Assembly (NCBI GenBank): GCA_009917545.1
Contig: QZDW01000006.1
Location: 112,805 to 176,804 of the forward strand
Direction: 5' to 3'
Length of the DNA: 64,000 nt
Source of the DNA: a bacterium 1XD42-76
Lineage (GTDB): Bacteria > Bacillota > Clostridia > Lachnospirales > Lachnospiraceae
Part shown: positions 1 to 9,857 of the stretch, one piece after another
How the letters are laid out: every line of letters begins with the position of its first letter
Position numbering within the stretch: the first letter of the stretch is position 1
Notes under the pieces: model-generated
Seen by the model: only the letters and a program-made list of their open reading frames with translations
Told to the model about the DNA's origin: nothing
The model's database searches: none
Made by a program: the position numbers and the translations under genes

Positions 1-969
1 AACCTCATGAATGTGTGGACGATTCTGCTCGGAGTCTACCTGTATTCCAGATACCACAAAATGCCGCTTTCCAAATATATCTATATCGGCTTTTACGGTA
101 CGAGTCTTTCACCGATCATCACACAGATTATGTATATTACGGATTTGCCGTATGCTCTGCGCCTGCTTATCTGCCTTTTTGTGGGGATCGCGATCGGCTT
201 TATCCTGCCGCCGCTTTCCACCCATGTTCACTACGCGCATATGGGATATTCACTCTATAATGTGGGCTTTTCTTCTGGTATCATCGCTACAGTCGTCGTA
301 TCGCTGTTAAAATCGTTTGGAATCAAAACGGAATCACGCCTGTTCTGGTCGTCCGGAAATGACAGGCTGATCCTCATTATTCTCTGTATCCTGTTTCTGG
401 GCATGGCTGCAGGAGCGCTATGGGTGGGAAGAAAGGAACTCATCCCGTCCTATCAGAAAATTCTCGGATGCCCGGGGATTGCCGGAACGGATTATCTGAA
501 GGACGAGGGAGGTGCGGCCGCTGCGCTTAATATGGCAGTCAACGGTCTGTTCGCGACCGTGTTTGTGATTATCGTAGGCGGAGACTTAAACGGGCCTACC
601 CTGGGCGGAATCTTTTCGATCATCGGCTTCAGCACAACCGGGAAACACCTGCGCAATATCGCGCCCGTTATGTTCGGAGTGCTGCTTGCCAGCTGTGTCA
701 AGAGCTGGAATATCAGTGATCCGTCCCCTATGCTTGCCTTTCTGTTCTCCACGGCACTGGCGCCTATATCCGGAGAGTTCGGCGCTCTTGTGGGACTTAT
801 AGCCGGATTTTTGCATTCCTCAGTGGCTTTAAACGTGGGAATTATCTACGGAGGAATGAACCTCTACAACAACGGTTTTGCCAGTGGTATTGTGGCGATC
901 TTCCTTGTGCCGGTCATCCTGTCTATCCGTGACCGGAGAGCACGTGCGAAGGGAGAGATCTCGCTGTAA
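1..969 (+). CDS. DUF1576 family membrane protein, 5' end outside window
   Basis: The frame is open from the first base, so this is the C-terminal part (about 320 residues visible) of a longer protein. It is very hydrophobic, with about eight to nine likely membrane spans, and has Gly-rich helices such as GGDLNGPTLGGIFSIIGFS and, near the end, GALVGLIAGFLHSS. This agrees with the DUF1576 family of Clostridia, whose function is unknown. The inner pattern of repeated hydrophobic segments resembles a transporter or permease, but no substrate can be assigned. The true start is upstream of the window. Confidence 0.7.
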   Translation, partial: NLMNVWTILLGVYLYSRYHKMPLSKYIYIGFYGTSLSPIITQIMYITDLPYALRLLICLFVGIAIGFILPPLSTHVHYAHMGYSLYNVGFSSGIIATVVVSLLKSFGIKTESRLFWSSGNDRLILIILCILFLGMAAGALWVGRKELIPSYQKILGCPGIAGTDYLKDEGGAAAALNMAVNGLFATVFVIIVGGDLNGPTLGGIFSIIGFSTTGKHLRNIAPVMFGVLLASCVKSWNISDPSPMLAFLFSTALAPISGEFGALVGLIAGFLHSSVALNVGIIYGGMNLYNNGFASGIVAIFLVPVILSIRDRRARAKGEISL

Positions 970-994
970 TAAAGGGAGGCGTCTGCCGTTTCTG

Positions 995-1085
995 ATCTGA
1001 TTACGCCGCGGCCCGGTGTGTGTACCGCCGGACAGGCGGCGTAATCAGGATGTGTGTCTCAGGCAGGCGATTACGCCTGCCTGCT
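995..1085. terminator. Two hairpins between convergent genes
   Basis: A 13-bp stem, CTGATTACGCCGC with its complement GCGGCGTAATCAG, spans about 998-1047. A second hairpin, AGGCAGGCG-atta-CGCCTGCCT, lies at about 1061-1082 and overlaps the end of the convergent minus-strand gene. They probably end transcription from both sides, although the T-tracts are short. Confidence 0.55.
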
Positions 1086-1580
1086 TTCTTTGCGCCTGGT
1101 AAGTTCGATTGACTGTTTGCCGGACATGTGACCGATCGAGAGCTTCAGCATACATAGCGGCGCAAAATCTTTGTTAATGGCGGCCTGACGTCCGGCCTCA
1201 CTGTCCTTTGGGGCATATTTGACAGCCAGTTTTTCAATAGCCCTGCGTTTTTCCGCTTCATCCTCCAGGATATGGATCTGTCCAAATACGATGGCACTCG
1301 TATAGTAAGTGGTATATTCCTCCGGTACAATGACATCCTGGCCGATGACGCAGAAGGATGCCTTTTCATTCTGCCGTATGGCATCCAGCTTGTGGCCGCT
1401 CCTGGCACAGTGGAAATAGACCGCCGCGTCTGCCGCATCATATACAAAGCTCAGTGGAACCGCATATGGATATCCGTCGCCGCCCAAGACGGCCAGGACG
1501 CCGGAGGTCCCCTTGAGCAGAATTTCTTTCGTCTCTTCCTGTGTCAGTTCCTGTTTTTTTCTGCGCATGTCTCGGAACAT
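1071..1580 (-). CDS. Pyridoxamine 5'-phosphate oxidase-like (FMN-binding split-barrel) protein
   Basis: A 169-residue protein with the small PNPOx/NimA-like flavin-binding fold. The segment GVLAVLGGDGYPYAVPLSFVY, followed by YFHCARSGHKLDAIRQN, is typical of the NimA-like subgroup, which binds FMN and reduces nitro or quinone compounds. The start at 1580 (MFRDMRRKK) is preferred over 1592 because a GGGGGA ribosome-binding site lies 4-8 bases before it. The gene stands alone and converges with the DUF1576 gene. The substrate cannot be told from sequence; a resistance or detoxification role is possible but unproven. Confidence 0.8.
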   Translation of the reverse strand: MFRDMRRKKQELTQEETKEILLKGTSGVLAVLGGDGYPYAVPLSFVYDAADAAVYFHCARSGHKLDAIRQNEKASFCVIGQDVIVPEEYTTYYTSAIVFGQIHILEDEAEKRRAIEKLAVKYAPKDSEAGRQAAINKDFAPLCMLKLSIGHMSGKQSIELTRRKESRQA

Positions 1581-1760
1581 AAAATCCCCCATTTCTTTTA
1601 TTTATACGATGGTATTATAGCTGCTGCCCCGCACTCGTTTTGTCGTGGCGGTATGTCTGGAGTATACGTTATTTTTCAGAAAGAAGCAACCGGTAAAATG
1701 AGTTGTAATCGCCAGGGAGCCTGTTTCTGCAAATTATTTGTCTTTTGCGGCATTTAGGAC

Positions 1761-1789
1761 TTCAAAATCATGCCGGGCTGTGTTACAAT
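1761..1789 (+). promoter_or_regulatory. Probable sigma-A promoter of the M20 amidohydrolase gene
   Basis: TTCAAA (1761-1766) and TACAAT (1784-1789) are 17 bases apart, about 100 bases before the start codon. The -35 box is weak. Confidence 0.45.
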
Positions 1790-1886
1790 AAAATCAGTCA
1801 AGCGCGGCCCCGCGCGAGGCTGTCGTGACGCAGAGGTAAGCTGGCGGTATCCGCCACACGCAAAAAAGAAACGGGAGGGTTTCACA

Positions 1887-3200
1887 ATGGACATTTACGA
1901 ACAGATCACCAAGATGGCAGACGAGATGAGCGGCGACCTGACGACACAGCGCCGGGATTTCCACAAGTTTGCAGAAAAAGGCTGGTTTGAGATGCGGACA
2001 TCCTCTATCATAGCCAGAAGACTGACCGACATGGGCTTTGATGAGGTTTTGGTAGGAGATCAGGTGTGTAAGAAGGAAGCCAGAATGGGCGTTCCGTCAG
2101 ACGAGGAGCTGGAGGCACAGTATGAGCGCGCAGTAGCTCAGGGAGCAGATCCGGAATTCGTTCCTTTCACGAAAGGCGGTATGACCGGCGTAGTCGGAAT
2201 CCTTCACTGCGGCGAGGGCCCGACGGTCGCAATGCGTTTTGACATTGATGCACTTGGGGTAATTGAGGAAAAGGATGCAAGCCATCGTCCGGCAAATGAG
2301 GGCTTTGGCTCTGTAAACGAGGGCTTTATGCATGCCTGCGGCCACGACGGACATGCAACGATCGGCCTGGGAGTGGCAAAGGTACTTATGTCAATCAGAG
2401 AATCCCTTCACGGCACGGTGAAGCTGATCTTCCAGCCGGCCGAAGAAGGCGTGCGCGGCGCAAAAGCCATTGTAGAGAATGGCCATTTGGACGGAGTAAA
2501 CTATCTGATCGGCTCTCATGTATCGGATAAGGACGCTGCAGATCCGGCAGCCGTGATTCCGGGAAGCTACGGCTCACTGGCGACATCGAAATATGATGTT
2601 ACCTTCCGCGGCCTGTCAGCACACGCCGGCGGTTCCCCTGAGCTTGGCAAGAACGTTATGCTGGCTGTGGCAACGTCGATTCTCAACCTTTACGCGATTC
2701 CGCGCCACTCCGGCGGTATTTCCCGTATCAATGTGGGAACCGTTGCGGCCGGCAGCGGCAGAAATGTAATCGCGGATGAGGCCCATATGGAGATTGAGGT
2801 CCGTGGTGAGACGACAGAGGTCAACAAGTTTGTAGAGGATTATGCGCTCAGCATCCTTGAGAACAGTGCTAAGATGCACGGATGTACATGCGAGACGAAG
2901 TTGATGGGAGCTGCCTATTCGCTTGCGAGTGATGAAGCTCTGATTAACCGCATTAAGACTGTCTGCGAGGAGCATCTCCATCTTCCGGTAGCGAAGGAGA
3001 TCAACAGCAAGAACGGCGGAAGTGAAGACGTTTCCTACATGATGCGCCGTGTCCAGGAACAGGGCGGCCAGGCGACTTTCATGCGTGTTCTCACCAAAGA
3101 ATCTGCGCCGGGACATAACCGCCGCTTCGACTTTGACGAGCAGGTGCTTCCGAATGCAGTGAAGATCTTCTGCGGAACCGTATATGATATCATGAAATAA
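1887..3200 (+). CDS. M20 family amidohydrolase/aminoacylase
   Basis: A 437-residue M20D-type metal-dependent amidohydrolase (HipO/AbgB-like) that probably hydrolyses N-acyl or aminobenzoyl-type amino acid conjugates. Visible metal-site motifs are HACGHDGHATIGLG and QPAEEGVRGAKAI; the dimerisation insert follows (STSKYDVTFRGLSAHAG region), and a further metal-site segment APGHNRRFDF is near the C-terminus. The start at 1887 is chosen because GGGAGG lies 9 bases before it; an upstream in-frame ATG at 1770 would add 39 residues with no family similarity. It is a single-gene unit with its own terminator. The exact substrate is unknown. Confidence 0.88.
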   Translation: MDIYEQITKMADEMSGDLTTQRRDFHKFAEKGWFEMRTSSIIARRLTDMGFDEVLVGDQVCKKEARMGVPSDEELEAQYERAVAQGADPEFVPFTKGGMTGVVGILHCGEGPTVAMRFDIDALGVIEEKDASHRPANEGFGSVNEGFMHACGHDGHATIGLGVAKVLMSIRESLHGTVKLIFQPAEEGVRGAKAIVENGHLDGVNYLIGSHVSDKDAADPAAVIPGSYGSLATSKYDVTFRGLSAHAGGSPELGKNVMLAVATSILNLYAIPRHSGGISRINVGTVAAGSGRNVIADEAHMEIEVRGETTEVNKFVEDYALSILENSAKMHGCTCETKLMGAAYSLASDEALINRIKTVCEEHLHLPVAKEINSKNGGSEDVSYMMRRVQEQGGQATFMRVLTKESAPGHNRRFDFDEQVLPNAVKIFCGTVYDIMK

Positions 3201-3215
3201 GGTCAGAATAAGTCT

Positions 3216-3246
3216 GGGGAGGGAGCTGTATGCTCCCTCCTTTTTA
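3216..3246 (+). terminator. Rho-independent terminator after the amidohydrolase
   Basis: A perfect 9-bp stem, GGAGGGAGC-tgtat-GCTCCCTCC, is followed by a T-run. Confidence 0.9.
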
Positions 3247-3282
3247 TGTGTTCCCTCTTATCCATATCAAGATATGGGAAAA

Positions 3283-3289
3283 TGTCGAA
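3283..3289 (+). promoter_or_regulatory. Possible Spo0A box upstream of glgC
   Basis: TGTCGAA matches the 0A-box consensus exactly and lies about 100 bases upstream of the -35 element of the glgC promoter. A 7-mer can occur by chance. Confidence 0.3.
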
Positions 3290-3388
3290 TCTCTATGCAA
3301 GATGTAGTATGAAAAGAGGAAACATAAAAAAAAGAGAAAAAGATGTCAGAATATGTACAAAAAAATGCCCTAATCGGATAAAAATTTG

Positions 3389-3417
3389 TTCACATTCTAT
3401 AAAAAGTATGCTATACT
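3389..3417 (+). promoter_or_regulatory. Sigma-A promoter of glgCD
   Basis: TTCACA (3389-3394) and TATACT (3412-3417) are separated by 17 bases, about 75 bases upstream of glgC. Confidence 0.7.
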
Positions 3418-3496
3418 ATAGATATCATACAACAGTGATGCATGCGCAGCCTGCTTCACGACACGCACAACAAAAAGAGCAGCAAGAGGTGATATC

Positions 3497-4771
3497 ATGG
3501 TTAGAAAAGAAATGATAGCAATGCTGTTGGCAGGAGGCCAGGGGAGCCGTCTGGGAGTTCTCACTCAGAAAGTAGCCAAGCCCGCAGTCTCCTTTGGTGG
3601 AAAATACCGCATTATTGATTTTCCGCTTAGCAACTGCATCAATTCCGGTGTCGATACGGTTGGAGTATTGACCCAATATCAGCCCTTACGTCTGAATGCG
3701 CATATCGGAATTGGTATTCCGTGGGATCTGGACCGCAATGTGGGCGGCGTTACCATTCTTCCGCCATATGAGAAGAGCAAAGGCAGTGACTGGTATACGG
3801 GGACGGCAAATGCCATTTACCAGAATCTTGAATACATGGAGTCCTATAATCCGGAATATGTCCTGATCCTTTCCGGAGACCATATCTATAAGATGGATTA
3901 CGAGGTCATGCTGGAATATCACAAAGTGAACGGCGCGGATATTACGATCGCCGCGATGCCGGTGCCGATGGAGGAGGCAAACCGCTTTGGTATTCTGATT
4001 ACAGACGATAATAATAAGATTACAGAGTTTGAGGAGAAGCCTGCCTGCCCGCGGAGCAATCTGGCTTCGATGGGAATCTATATCTTTAGCTGGAAGGTTC
4101 TCAGAGAGGCGCTGGTAAGTTTGAAGGACGAGCCGGGCTGTGATTTCGGAAAGCACATCATTCCTTACTGCCATGAAAACGAACGGAAGATTTTTGCTTA
4201 TGAGTATAATGGTTATTGGAAGGATGTGGGAACACTTGGTTCCTATTGGGAAGCTAATATGGAGCTGATTGATATCATTCCTGAATTTAACCTCTATGAG
4301 GAATACTGGAAGATCTATACCAAGAGTGACCGGATTCCGCCGCAGTATATTGCGCCTGAAGCGCGCGTGGGACGCTGCATTATTGGTGAGGGCACAGAAA
4401 TTTACGGCGAGGTCGTCAACTCTGTGATCGGTTCCGGGGTTGTGATCGAAAAGGGAGCGATCGTAAAAGATTCCATTGTTATGCAGGACTCTCATATTGG
4501 TGAGAATGCACTGGTCGAGAAGGCGATTGTGGCAGAGGATGTAACGATCGGAAGCGGGGCCCATCTGGGGGCAGGTGAATATGCGCCGAGTAAGTACGAT
4601 TCCAAGGTATATCAGTTTGATCTGGTAACAATCGGTGAGCATTCCGTGATTCCGGATGGCGTTGAGATCGGGAAAAATACAGCAGTTTCAGGTGTCACTA
4701 CAATGGCGGATTATCCGGCAGGCAGACTTGAGAGCGGCGGCTTTATAGTAAAGGCAGGTGGAAACGCATGA
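3497..4771 (+). CDS. glgC: Glucose-1-phosphate adenylyltransferase, GlgC subunit
   Basis: A 424-residue ADP-glucose pyrophosphorylase that makes ADP-glucose from glucose-1-phosphate and ATP, the committed step of glycogen synthesis. The N-terminal nucleotidyltransferase motif [16 protein letters not shown], the catalytic-region motifs [10 protein letters not shown] and FEEKP, and a C-terminal left-handed beta-helix of hexapeptide repeats (about residues 290-400) are all present. It overlaps glgD by 4 bases (ATGA), which indicates translational coupling. In Bacillus the GlgC/GlgD pair forms a heterotetramer, with GlgC the catalytic subunit; the full set of sugar-binding residues here agrees with that. 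Confidence 0.97.
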   Translation: MVRKEMIAMLLAGGQGSRLGVLTQKVAKPAVSFGGKYRIIDFPLSNCINSGVDTVGVLTQYQPLRLNAHIGIGIPWDLDRNVGGVTILPPYEKSKGSDWYTGTANAIYQNLEYMESYNPEYVLILSGDHIYKMDYEVMLEYHKVNGADITIAAMPVPMEEANRFGILITDDNNKITEFEEKPACPRSNLASMGIYIFSWKVLREALVSLKDEPGCDFGKHIIPYCHENERKIFAYEYNGYWKDVGTLGSYWEANMELIDIIPEFNLYEEYWKIYTKSDRIPPQYIAPEARVGRCIIGEGTEIYGEVVNSVIGSGVVIEKGAIVKDSIVMQDSHIGENALVEKAIVAEDVTIGSGAHLGAGEYAPSKYDSKVYQFDLVTIGEHSVIPDGVEIGKNTAVSGVTTMADYPAGRLESGGFIVKAGGNA

Positions 4772-5889
4772 GAGCAATCGGTATTGTTTTAGCAGGAGGT
4801 AACAGCAAACGCATGAAAGAGCTGTCCAGAAAGAGGGCGATCTCGGCAATGCCGATCGCCGGCAGCTTCCGCAGCGTTGATTTTGCTTTGAGCAATATGA
4901 GCAACTCTCATATACAGAGCGTTGCCGTTTTGACACAGTATAATTCACGCTCTCTGAACGAACATCTGAGTTCCTCCAAGTGGTGGGATTTCGGAAGAAA
5001 ACAGGGAGGGTTGTACGTATTTACGCCCACGATTACAGCCGAGCACAGTGACTGGTATCGCGGGACGGCAGACGCTCTTTACCAGAATCTGAATTTTCTG
5101 AAAAAGAGCCATGAACCGTATGTTGTGATTGCTGCCGGGGATGGGATCTATAAGCTTGATTATGGCAACGTCCTGGAATACCACATCGAGAAAAAAGCTG
5201 ATATCACGATCGTCTGCAAGGACATGCCTTCTGACGTGGATGTGACCCGCTTCGGCATGGTAAAGACGAACGCAGATGGCAGGATTGTGGAGTTTGAAGA
5301 GAAACCGATGGTGTCTACGACCAATACGATATCGTGCGGGATCTATGTGATACGCCGCAGGCAGTTGATCGAACTCATCGAACGCTGCGCCGCGGAGGAT
5401 CGCTTCGATTTTGTTCAGGATATTTTGGTGCGCTATAAGAATCTGAAGAGGATTTATGCTTATAAGATGGATACGTATTGGAATAATATCGCATCTGTAG
5501 AGGCCTATTATCAGACGAATATGGACTTTTTGAAGCCGGAAGTGCGTAATTACTTCTTCAAAGAATATCCTGATATCTACTCTAAGGTGGATGATCTGCC
5601 CCCGGCCAAGTATAATCCCGGTTCTGCAGTCAAGAACAGCATGGTATCCAGCGGATGTATTTTGAATGGTATTGTAGAGAATTCTCTGCTGTTTAAAAAG
5701 GTGTATATAGGAAATAATTGTATCGTTAAAAATTCAATCATATTGAACGATGTCTATATTGGGGATAACACAGTAATTGAAAACTGCATAGTAGAGAGCC
5801 GTGATACGATTCGTGCGAATGCATCCTACATCGGGCAGCCGGGAGAGGTTAAGATTGTAATCGAGAAAAACGAAAGGTATACGCTATAA
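4768..5889 (+). CDS. glgD: Glucose-1-phosphate adenylyltransferase, GlgD subunit
   Basis: A 373-residue regulatory-type partner of GlgC. The N-terminal motif is altered to [13 protein letters not shown], and the substrate loop reads [11 protein letters not shown] where GlgC has [10 protein letters not shown], as is usual for GlgD. The C-terminal beta-helix is shorter. In Geobacillus, GlgD has little activity alone but raises that of GlgC; the same role is inferred here. It is co-transcribed and overlaps glgC. No other glycogen gene is adjacent; a GH13 enzyme lies about 12 kb downstream. Confidence 0.95.
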   Translation: MRAIGIVLAGGNSKRMKELSRKRAISAMPIAGSFRSVDFALSNMSNSHIQSVAVLTQYNSRSLNEHLSSSKWWDFGRKQGGLYVFTPTITAEHSDWYRGTADALYQNLNFLKKSHEPYVVIAAGDGIYKLDYGNVLEYHIEKKADITIVCKDMPSDVDVTRFGMVKTNADGRIVEFEEKPMVSTTNTISCGIYVIRRRQLIELIERCAAEDRFDFVQDILVRYKNLKRIYAYKMDTYWNNIASVEAYYQTNMDFLKPEVRNYFFKEYPDIYSKVDDLPPAKYNPGSAVKNSMVSSGCILNGIVENSLLFKKVYIGNNCIVKNSIILNDVYIGDNTVIENCIVESRDTIRANASYIGQPGEVKIVIEKNERYTL

Positions 5890-5955
5890 AGATTGTATTA
5901 CGTAACGAGAAAGAGATCTGAACTGTGATTGTGTTACAAAGCGGGGAGGTTATTT

Positions 5956-6243
5956 ATGCAGGTAACGGATGTACGTGTGAGAAAGATTGAAAAAGAAGGC
6001 AAGATGAGGGCGATCGTGTCTATTACACTGGACAATGAATTCGTAATTCATGACATCAAGGTGATTGAAGGGGAAAAAGGAATGTTCATCGCCATGCCGA
6101 GCAGAAAAGCAGCGGACGGCGAATACAGAGATATCGCACACCCGATCAATTCGGCTACACGGGATATGATCCAGCGTGTGATTCTTGATAAGTATGAAAC
6201 GACAACGTTAGAGACCGCCCAGGAAGAGGAAACCGTCGATTAG
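5956..6243 (+). CDS. spoVG: SpoVG family regulator
   Basis: A 95-residue protein with the SpoVG core: [11 protein letters not shown] at the N-terminus, then [20 protein letters not shown] and FIAMPSRKA segments and the [12 protein letters not shown] region. SpoVG is a small RNA- and DNA-binding protein that influences septation, sporulation and many stress genes in Firmicutes. The ATG at 5956 follows GGGGAGG; the extra nine upstream residues of the longer frame are not part of the family. It is a single gene just after glgD. Confidence 0.95.
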   Translation: MQVTDVRVRKIEKEGKMRAIVSITLDNEFVIHDIKVIEGEKGMFIAMPSRKAADGEYRDIAHPINSATRDMIQRVILDKYETTTLETAQEEETVD

Positions 6244-6284
6244 ATATATGAGACTGGCTCTGAAAAGCACCGGATACTTTTAAA

Positions 6285-6332
6285 CATAGATAAGACCGCA
6301 GGTTTGTAATTCACTTGTCTGCGGTCTTTCTA
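6285..6332. terminator. Bidirectional terminator between spoVG and the sensor kinase gene
   Basis: The stem AGACCGCAG...CTGCGGTCT is bordered by further pairing (CATAGA...TCTATG) and serves both converging genes. Confidence 0.85.
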
Positions 6333-6340
6333 TGTTTGTA

Positions 6341-8884
6341 TTATGCACCCATGTATTTTTGAAGAACGGTCATCAGACGCTGTACGTCGATCGGTTTGGC
6401 GATGTGGCAGTTCATACCGCAGTCCAGACAGTGCTGGATGTCGTCGGAGAAGGAATCGGCAGTCATGGCAATAATCGGCAGACCGGCGTCTGTACGGTCC
6501 ATTGCACGAATCGTTTCAGCGGCTGTATAACCATTCATGACCGGCATACGGATATCCATGAGAATCAGGTCATAGGTTCCGACCTCAGACTGACTGAATT
6601 TCTCTACGCAGACCTGTCCATTTTCAGCCCTTTCCAGAGTGAATCCAACGGTAGAGAGAAGCTCATAGGCGATCTCCCAGTTAAGATCATTATCCTCAGC
6701 CAGGAGGATGTGCTTGCCGGTAAAGTCAATGCTATGTTCTTCCTTTTTTTGCCCATCCTGTGTCTGAGTATCCATATAAGGGGCAAGCCCAAGATACAGA
6801 TTCGACTTGAAAAGGGGCTTAGAGATAAAGCCGTGAGCGCCTGCTTCCCGCGCCTCGTCTTCGATATCGCCCCAGTCATAAGCAGAGATAATAAGGATGG
6901 GAACGTTATCTCCAATCCGCTTACGGAGCTCACGCGTTGTCTGCAGGCCGTCCATACCTGGCATCTTCCAGTCTAAGAGAATGAAATGGTAATCGTTATG
7001 CTCGCGGTGGCGTTTCTCAGCCATTTGTATGGCGCTTTCCCCATCCAGAACCCACTCTGCATTGACTCCGATCTCCTTTAATGCGGATGCAGTTCCCACG
7101 CAGAGGTCTTCATTATTGTCGACAACCAGCATATTCCAGGGCGGAAGCATCATATCGGCCTCACTCAGGAGACTCTTTTTCAAATCCAGGGTGACATGGA
7201 ATTCGCTTCCCTGGCCTGGCTCACTCGTAAGCTCAATCGTTCCGCCGATGGCGTCAACGATATATTTGGTGATCGCCATTCCCAGGCCGGTTCCCTCTGT
7301 TTTCTGTACCTGCATGGAATCATCTCTGGTAAAGGTATCAAAAATGCGCTTCTGGAATTCAGGTGACATACCAATTCCACTGTCTTTTACGCGAAAATGA
7401 CAGCGTACCATCTCATGATCGTCCGGCAGGGCTTCCTGAGAGATATAGACATTGATCATCCCGCCTTCAGGCGTAAACTTGATGGCATTCGACAATAGAT
7501 TAATCAGGATCTGGTTCAGGCGGACGCTGTCACAGAGAACGTCCTCCACGATGATATCACGAATAAAAATATCAAAATGCTGCGCCTTGGCCTTGATCTG
7601 CGGCTGGACAATATTTACAATGCTCTCCATCACATCGCGCAAAGAGAGCTGTTCCATATTGAGATTAAGTTTTCCTGTCTCGATTTTTGACATATCGAGT
7701 ACATCATTAATCAGCCCCAGAAGGTGCTTGCTTGAAAGCGTGATCTTTTTAAGACAGTCGACAACCCTGGGAGTATCGTCTATATTTGCCAGGGCGATTG
7801 CCGTCATACCAACCACGCCGTTCATTGGGGTACGGATATCGTGGCTCATGTTGGACAGGAATTCGCTCTTGGCTTTATTGGCACGTACGGCTTCGTGCCG
7901 TGCCTCGTTTAATTCCCGCATCTGCTGCTGTGAGAGATAGAAATACAGGGCAAAGACGGAAAGGATACCGGCCAGGATAATGCCGCTGGCCTTTAAGATA
8001 GCCGCCTGCCTCTGGACACCAAGCGTGCTGACGGCATCGTCCAGGACACTGTAAGGCATAACGGAAATCAGGTACCAGTTACACTCGGGAAGCGGGGAAC
8101 AGTACAGATGGCGGTGTGAATTGTCCACAAGTGCGAGCCGGGAATAAACTTCGTTTGCATCAATCGCTGCCCGAAGATCATGGGAAAACTGAAGCGAATC
8201 CCCGCCGTTGACATCCTCAATCATTTCTTCCATACGTGTAAAATAATTCTCGCGGTAGGCATCCCCGTTTCTTACAACATAAGTTCCGTCCCGGCGGATA
8301 ATATGAGAATATACCATACAATCCTCTGACTCCAGGGCCAGGGACTGGTTGAGGCGGTCCATAGGAAGGCCGGCCACCAGGGCAATACTGGTAGAACCGC
8401 TTTTCATTTCATAACCAGCGTTTACAACGAGCAGGAGAACCTTTTCCCCGCTGGCATTCAGGCCGCTTGTGATGCAGGTGTTGTCATTATAAATTGCGGT
8501 TGTAAATTCTTCCATGTTAGCGAGCTCGACCGGTTCGCCATAGAGTGTCTCGCATTTCCCGTCTTCTGAATAGAGCGCCAGATATGTAAAATCACGGATT
8601 CTGGCATTCAGGCTCAGGGTGTCAACCATCTGTTCGGAATACGTCATAGTCTCCGGTGGATTACGCAGAGCAATCCCGGCCGCCTGGGAATAATACAGAT
8701 TAATGATGGTATCGAATTTCTGCTGGAGCTGAGTGCTCATCTCGGACATATAGATCATGCCGATATCCCGGATGGCATCATTACTTGTCTCACGCAGATA
8801 GGAAGTAATCCAGAGGAACACCGCTGTGCATAAAACAAGGATGGCGCCAAGGCTGGCGGCTAAAAATTTTCTCGTTCTTTTCAT
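6341..8884 (-). CDS. Hybrid sensor histidine kinase with two receiver domains
   Basis: An 847-residue membrane signalling protein. In order: TM helix (about 8-28), an extracytoplasmic Cache-like sensing region (about 40-290), a second TM (about 300-318), HisKA with the phospho-acceptor His in NMSHDIRTPMNGV (about residue 349), HATPase with NQILINLLSNAIKFTPEGG and GTGLGMAI, a first receiver (about 590-710, LLDWKMPGMDG) and a second receiver (about 730-845, LMDIRMPVMNG). It is probably an orphan phosphorelay kinase: no response regulator or phosphotransfer protein is adjacent. The ligand and output cannot be deduced. The gene converges with spoVG. Confidence 0.95.
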   Translation of the reverse strand: MKRTRKFLAASLGAILVLCTAVFLWITSYLRETSNDAIRDIGMIYMSEMSTQLQQKFDTIINLYYSQAAGIALRNPPETMTYSEQMVDTLSLNARIRDFTYLALYSEDGKCETLYGEPVELANMEEFTTAIYNDNTCITSGLNASGEKVLLLVVNAGYEMKSGSTSIALVAGLPMDRLNQSLALESEDCMVYSHIIRRDGTYVVRNGDAYRENYFTRMEEMIEDVNGGDSLQFSHDLRAAIDANEVYSRLALVDNSHRHLYCSPLPECNWYLISVMPYSVLDDAVSTLGVQRQAAILKASGIILAGILSVFALYFYLSQQQMRELNEARHEAVRANKAKSEFLSNMSHDIRTPMNGVVGMTAIALANIDDTPRVVDCLKKITLSSKHLLGLINDVLDMSKIETGKLNLNMEQLSLRDVMESIVNIVQPQIKAKAQHFDIFIRDIIVEDVLCDSVRLNQILINLLSNAIKFTPEGGMINVYISQEALPDDHEMVRCHFRVKDSGIGMSPEFQKRIFDTFTRDDSMQVQKTEGTGLGMAITKYIVDAIGGTIELTSEPGQGSEFHVTLDLKKSLLSEADMMLPPWNMLVVDNNEDLCVGTASALKEIGVNAEWVLDGESAIQMAEKRHREHNDYHFILLDWKMPGMDGLQTTRELRKRIGDNVPILIISAYDWGDIEDEAREAGAHGFISKPLFKSNLYLGLAPYMDTQTQDGQKKEEHSIDFTGKHILLAEDNDLNWEIAYELLSTVGFTLERAENGQVCVEKFSQSEVGTYDLILMDIRMPVMNGYTAAETIRAMDRTDAGLPIIAMTADSFSDDIQHCLDCGMNCHIAKPIDVQRLMTVLQKYMGA

Positions 8885-9037
8885 ATTCTCACCATACTTT
8901 CGTCGAAGCTCGATTACTGCTGACTTATTATATCATTTTCCATAAGGTATAGCAAGGAATATATTTCGATCATTGCGCGGGCTAAACACAGAATGGAATC
9001 CTTTTTATAGATGAGTTATTTATGGCGCAGGAAGGTT

Positions 9038-9067
9038 TGTATAAATTCCTCCTTTTTACAAATACTA
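9038..9067 (+). promoter_or_regulatory. Possible sigma-G promoter of spoVT
   Basis: TGTATA (9038-9043) and AATACTA (9061-9067) are 17 bases apart. They resemble the forespore sigma-G consensus (TGMATA / CATACTA), which controls spoVT in Bacillus. Confidence 0.5.
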
Positions 9068-9123
9068 CAATCACAGTCAGTGAGATGGCAGTAACACAGC
9101 ATGCAAAATGGAGGAATTTTCAT

Positions 9124-9672
9124 ATGAAAGCTACAGGAATAGTAAGAAGAATTGACGACCTGGGGCGCGTAGTGATTCCGAAGGAGATCCGGCGCACACT
9201 GCGCCTGCGGGAAGGCACTCCTTTGGAAATCTTTACGGATCGCGAAGGGGAGATCATTCTTAAGAAGTACTCCCCGATGATGGAATTAAATGCTTTTGCC
9301 GCTCAGTATGCGGAAGCAATGGCCCAGTCTACGGGCTTTATGGTCTGTATTACGGACCGGGATCAGGTGATTGCGGCTGCCGGCGGCGCAAGGAAGGAAC
9401 TGCTTCAAAAACCGATCAGCAGCCAGCTTGAGCACGTAATACAGGAAAGAATGACCGTACAGGCGGGAAAGGATGATAAAACCTATACGCCGGTGGCGGC
9501 CGAGGATGTGGAGGGCGTGACTGCGCAGGTAGTGGCTCCAATCATATGCGAAGGTGACGCCATCGGCTCCGTTATTGTTATGAGCCGGGAACCGAGAGCC
9601 AGGTTTTCCGATGCAGAGCTGCGCCTGGCAGCTACGGCAGCCGGATTTTTGGGCCGCCAGATGGAAAGCTGA
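9124..9672 (+). CDS. spoVT: Stage V sporulation protein T, AbrB-type forespore regulator
   Basis: A 182-residue protein. The N-terminal 50 residues are an AbrB-type swapped-hairpin DNA-binding domain (MKATGIVRRIDDLGRVVIPK, then RRTLRLREGTPLEI); the rest is a GAF-like domain, as in Bacillus SpoVT, which tunes sigma-G genes. The ATG at 9124 is preceded by GGAGG and gives the standard length. The upstream 34 residues of the longer frame are not family-like. Confidence 0.95.
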   Translation: MKATGIVRRIDDLGRVVIPKEIRRTLRLREGTPLEIFTDREGEIILKKYSPMMELNAFAAQYAEAMAQSTGFMVCITDRDQVIAAAGGARKELLQKPISSQLEHVIQERMTVQAGKDDKTYTPVAAEDVEGVTAQVVAPIICEGDAIGSVIVMSREPRARFSDAELRLAATAAGFLGRQMES

Positions 9673-9696
9673 CAGAGCGGGCGGCCGCTCTGAAAA

Positions 9697-9737
9697 TAAA
9701 AAAGGAAGAATTCGCAGGCCGGATTCTTCTTTTTTGA
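9697..9737 (+). terminator. Terminator after spoVT
   Basis: AAAAAGGAAGAAT pairs with ATTCTTCTTTTTT around the loop tcgcaggccgg. Confidence 0.85.
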
Positions 9738-9748
9738 TTGTTTTTACC

Positions 9749-9777
9749 TTGACAAAGATACGGGAAACAGATATAAA
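9749..9777 (+). promoter_or_regulatory. Sigma-A promoter of the hup operon
   Basis: A consensus TTGACA (9749-9754) and TATAAA (9772-9777) are 17 bases apart, about 80 bases before hup. Confidence 0.8.
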
Positions 9778-9857
9778 TATAGGAGTATCACGCATAGGTT
9801 TCGCAGCGTTTGGGCTGCGGTTGTATTTTTTTATTTTTTAGGAGGAAAGAAAGATCA

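Noticed and set aside
980..1060. T-box or other riboswitch around the GCCGCGG motif
   Set aside because: It is a simple hairpin between convergent genes, with no downstream target gene in the right orientation.
3686..4642. Long minus-strand open frame inside glgC
   Set aside because: It is a shadow of the well-supported glgC gene and has no ribosome-binding site or domain.
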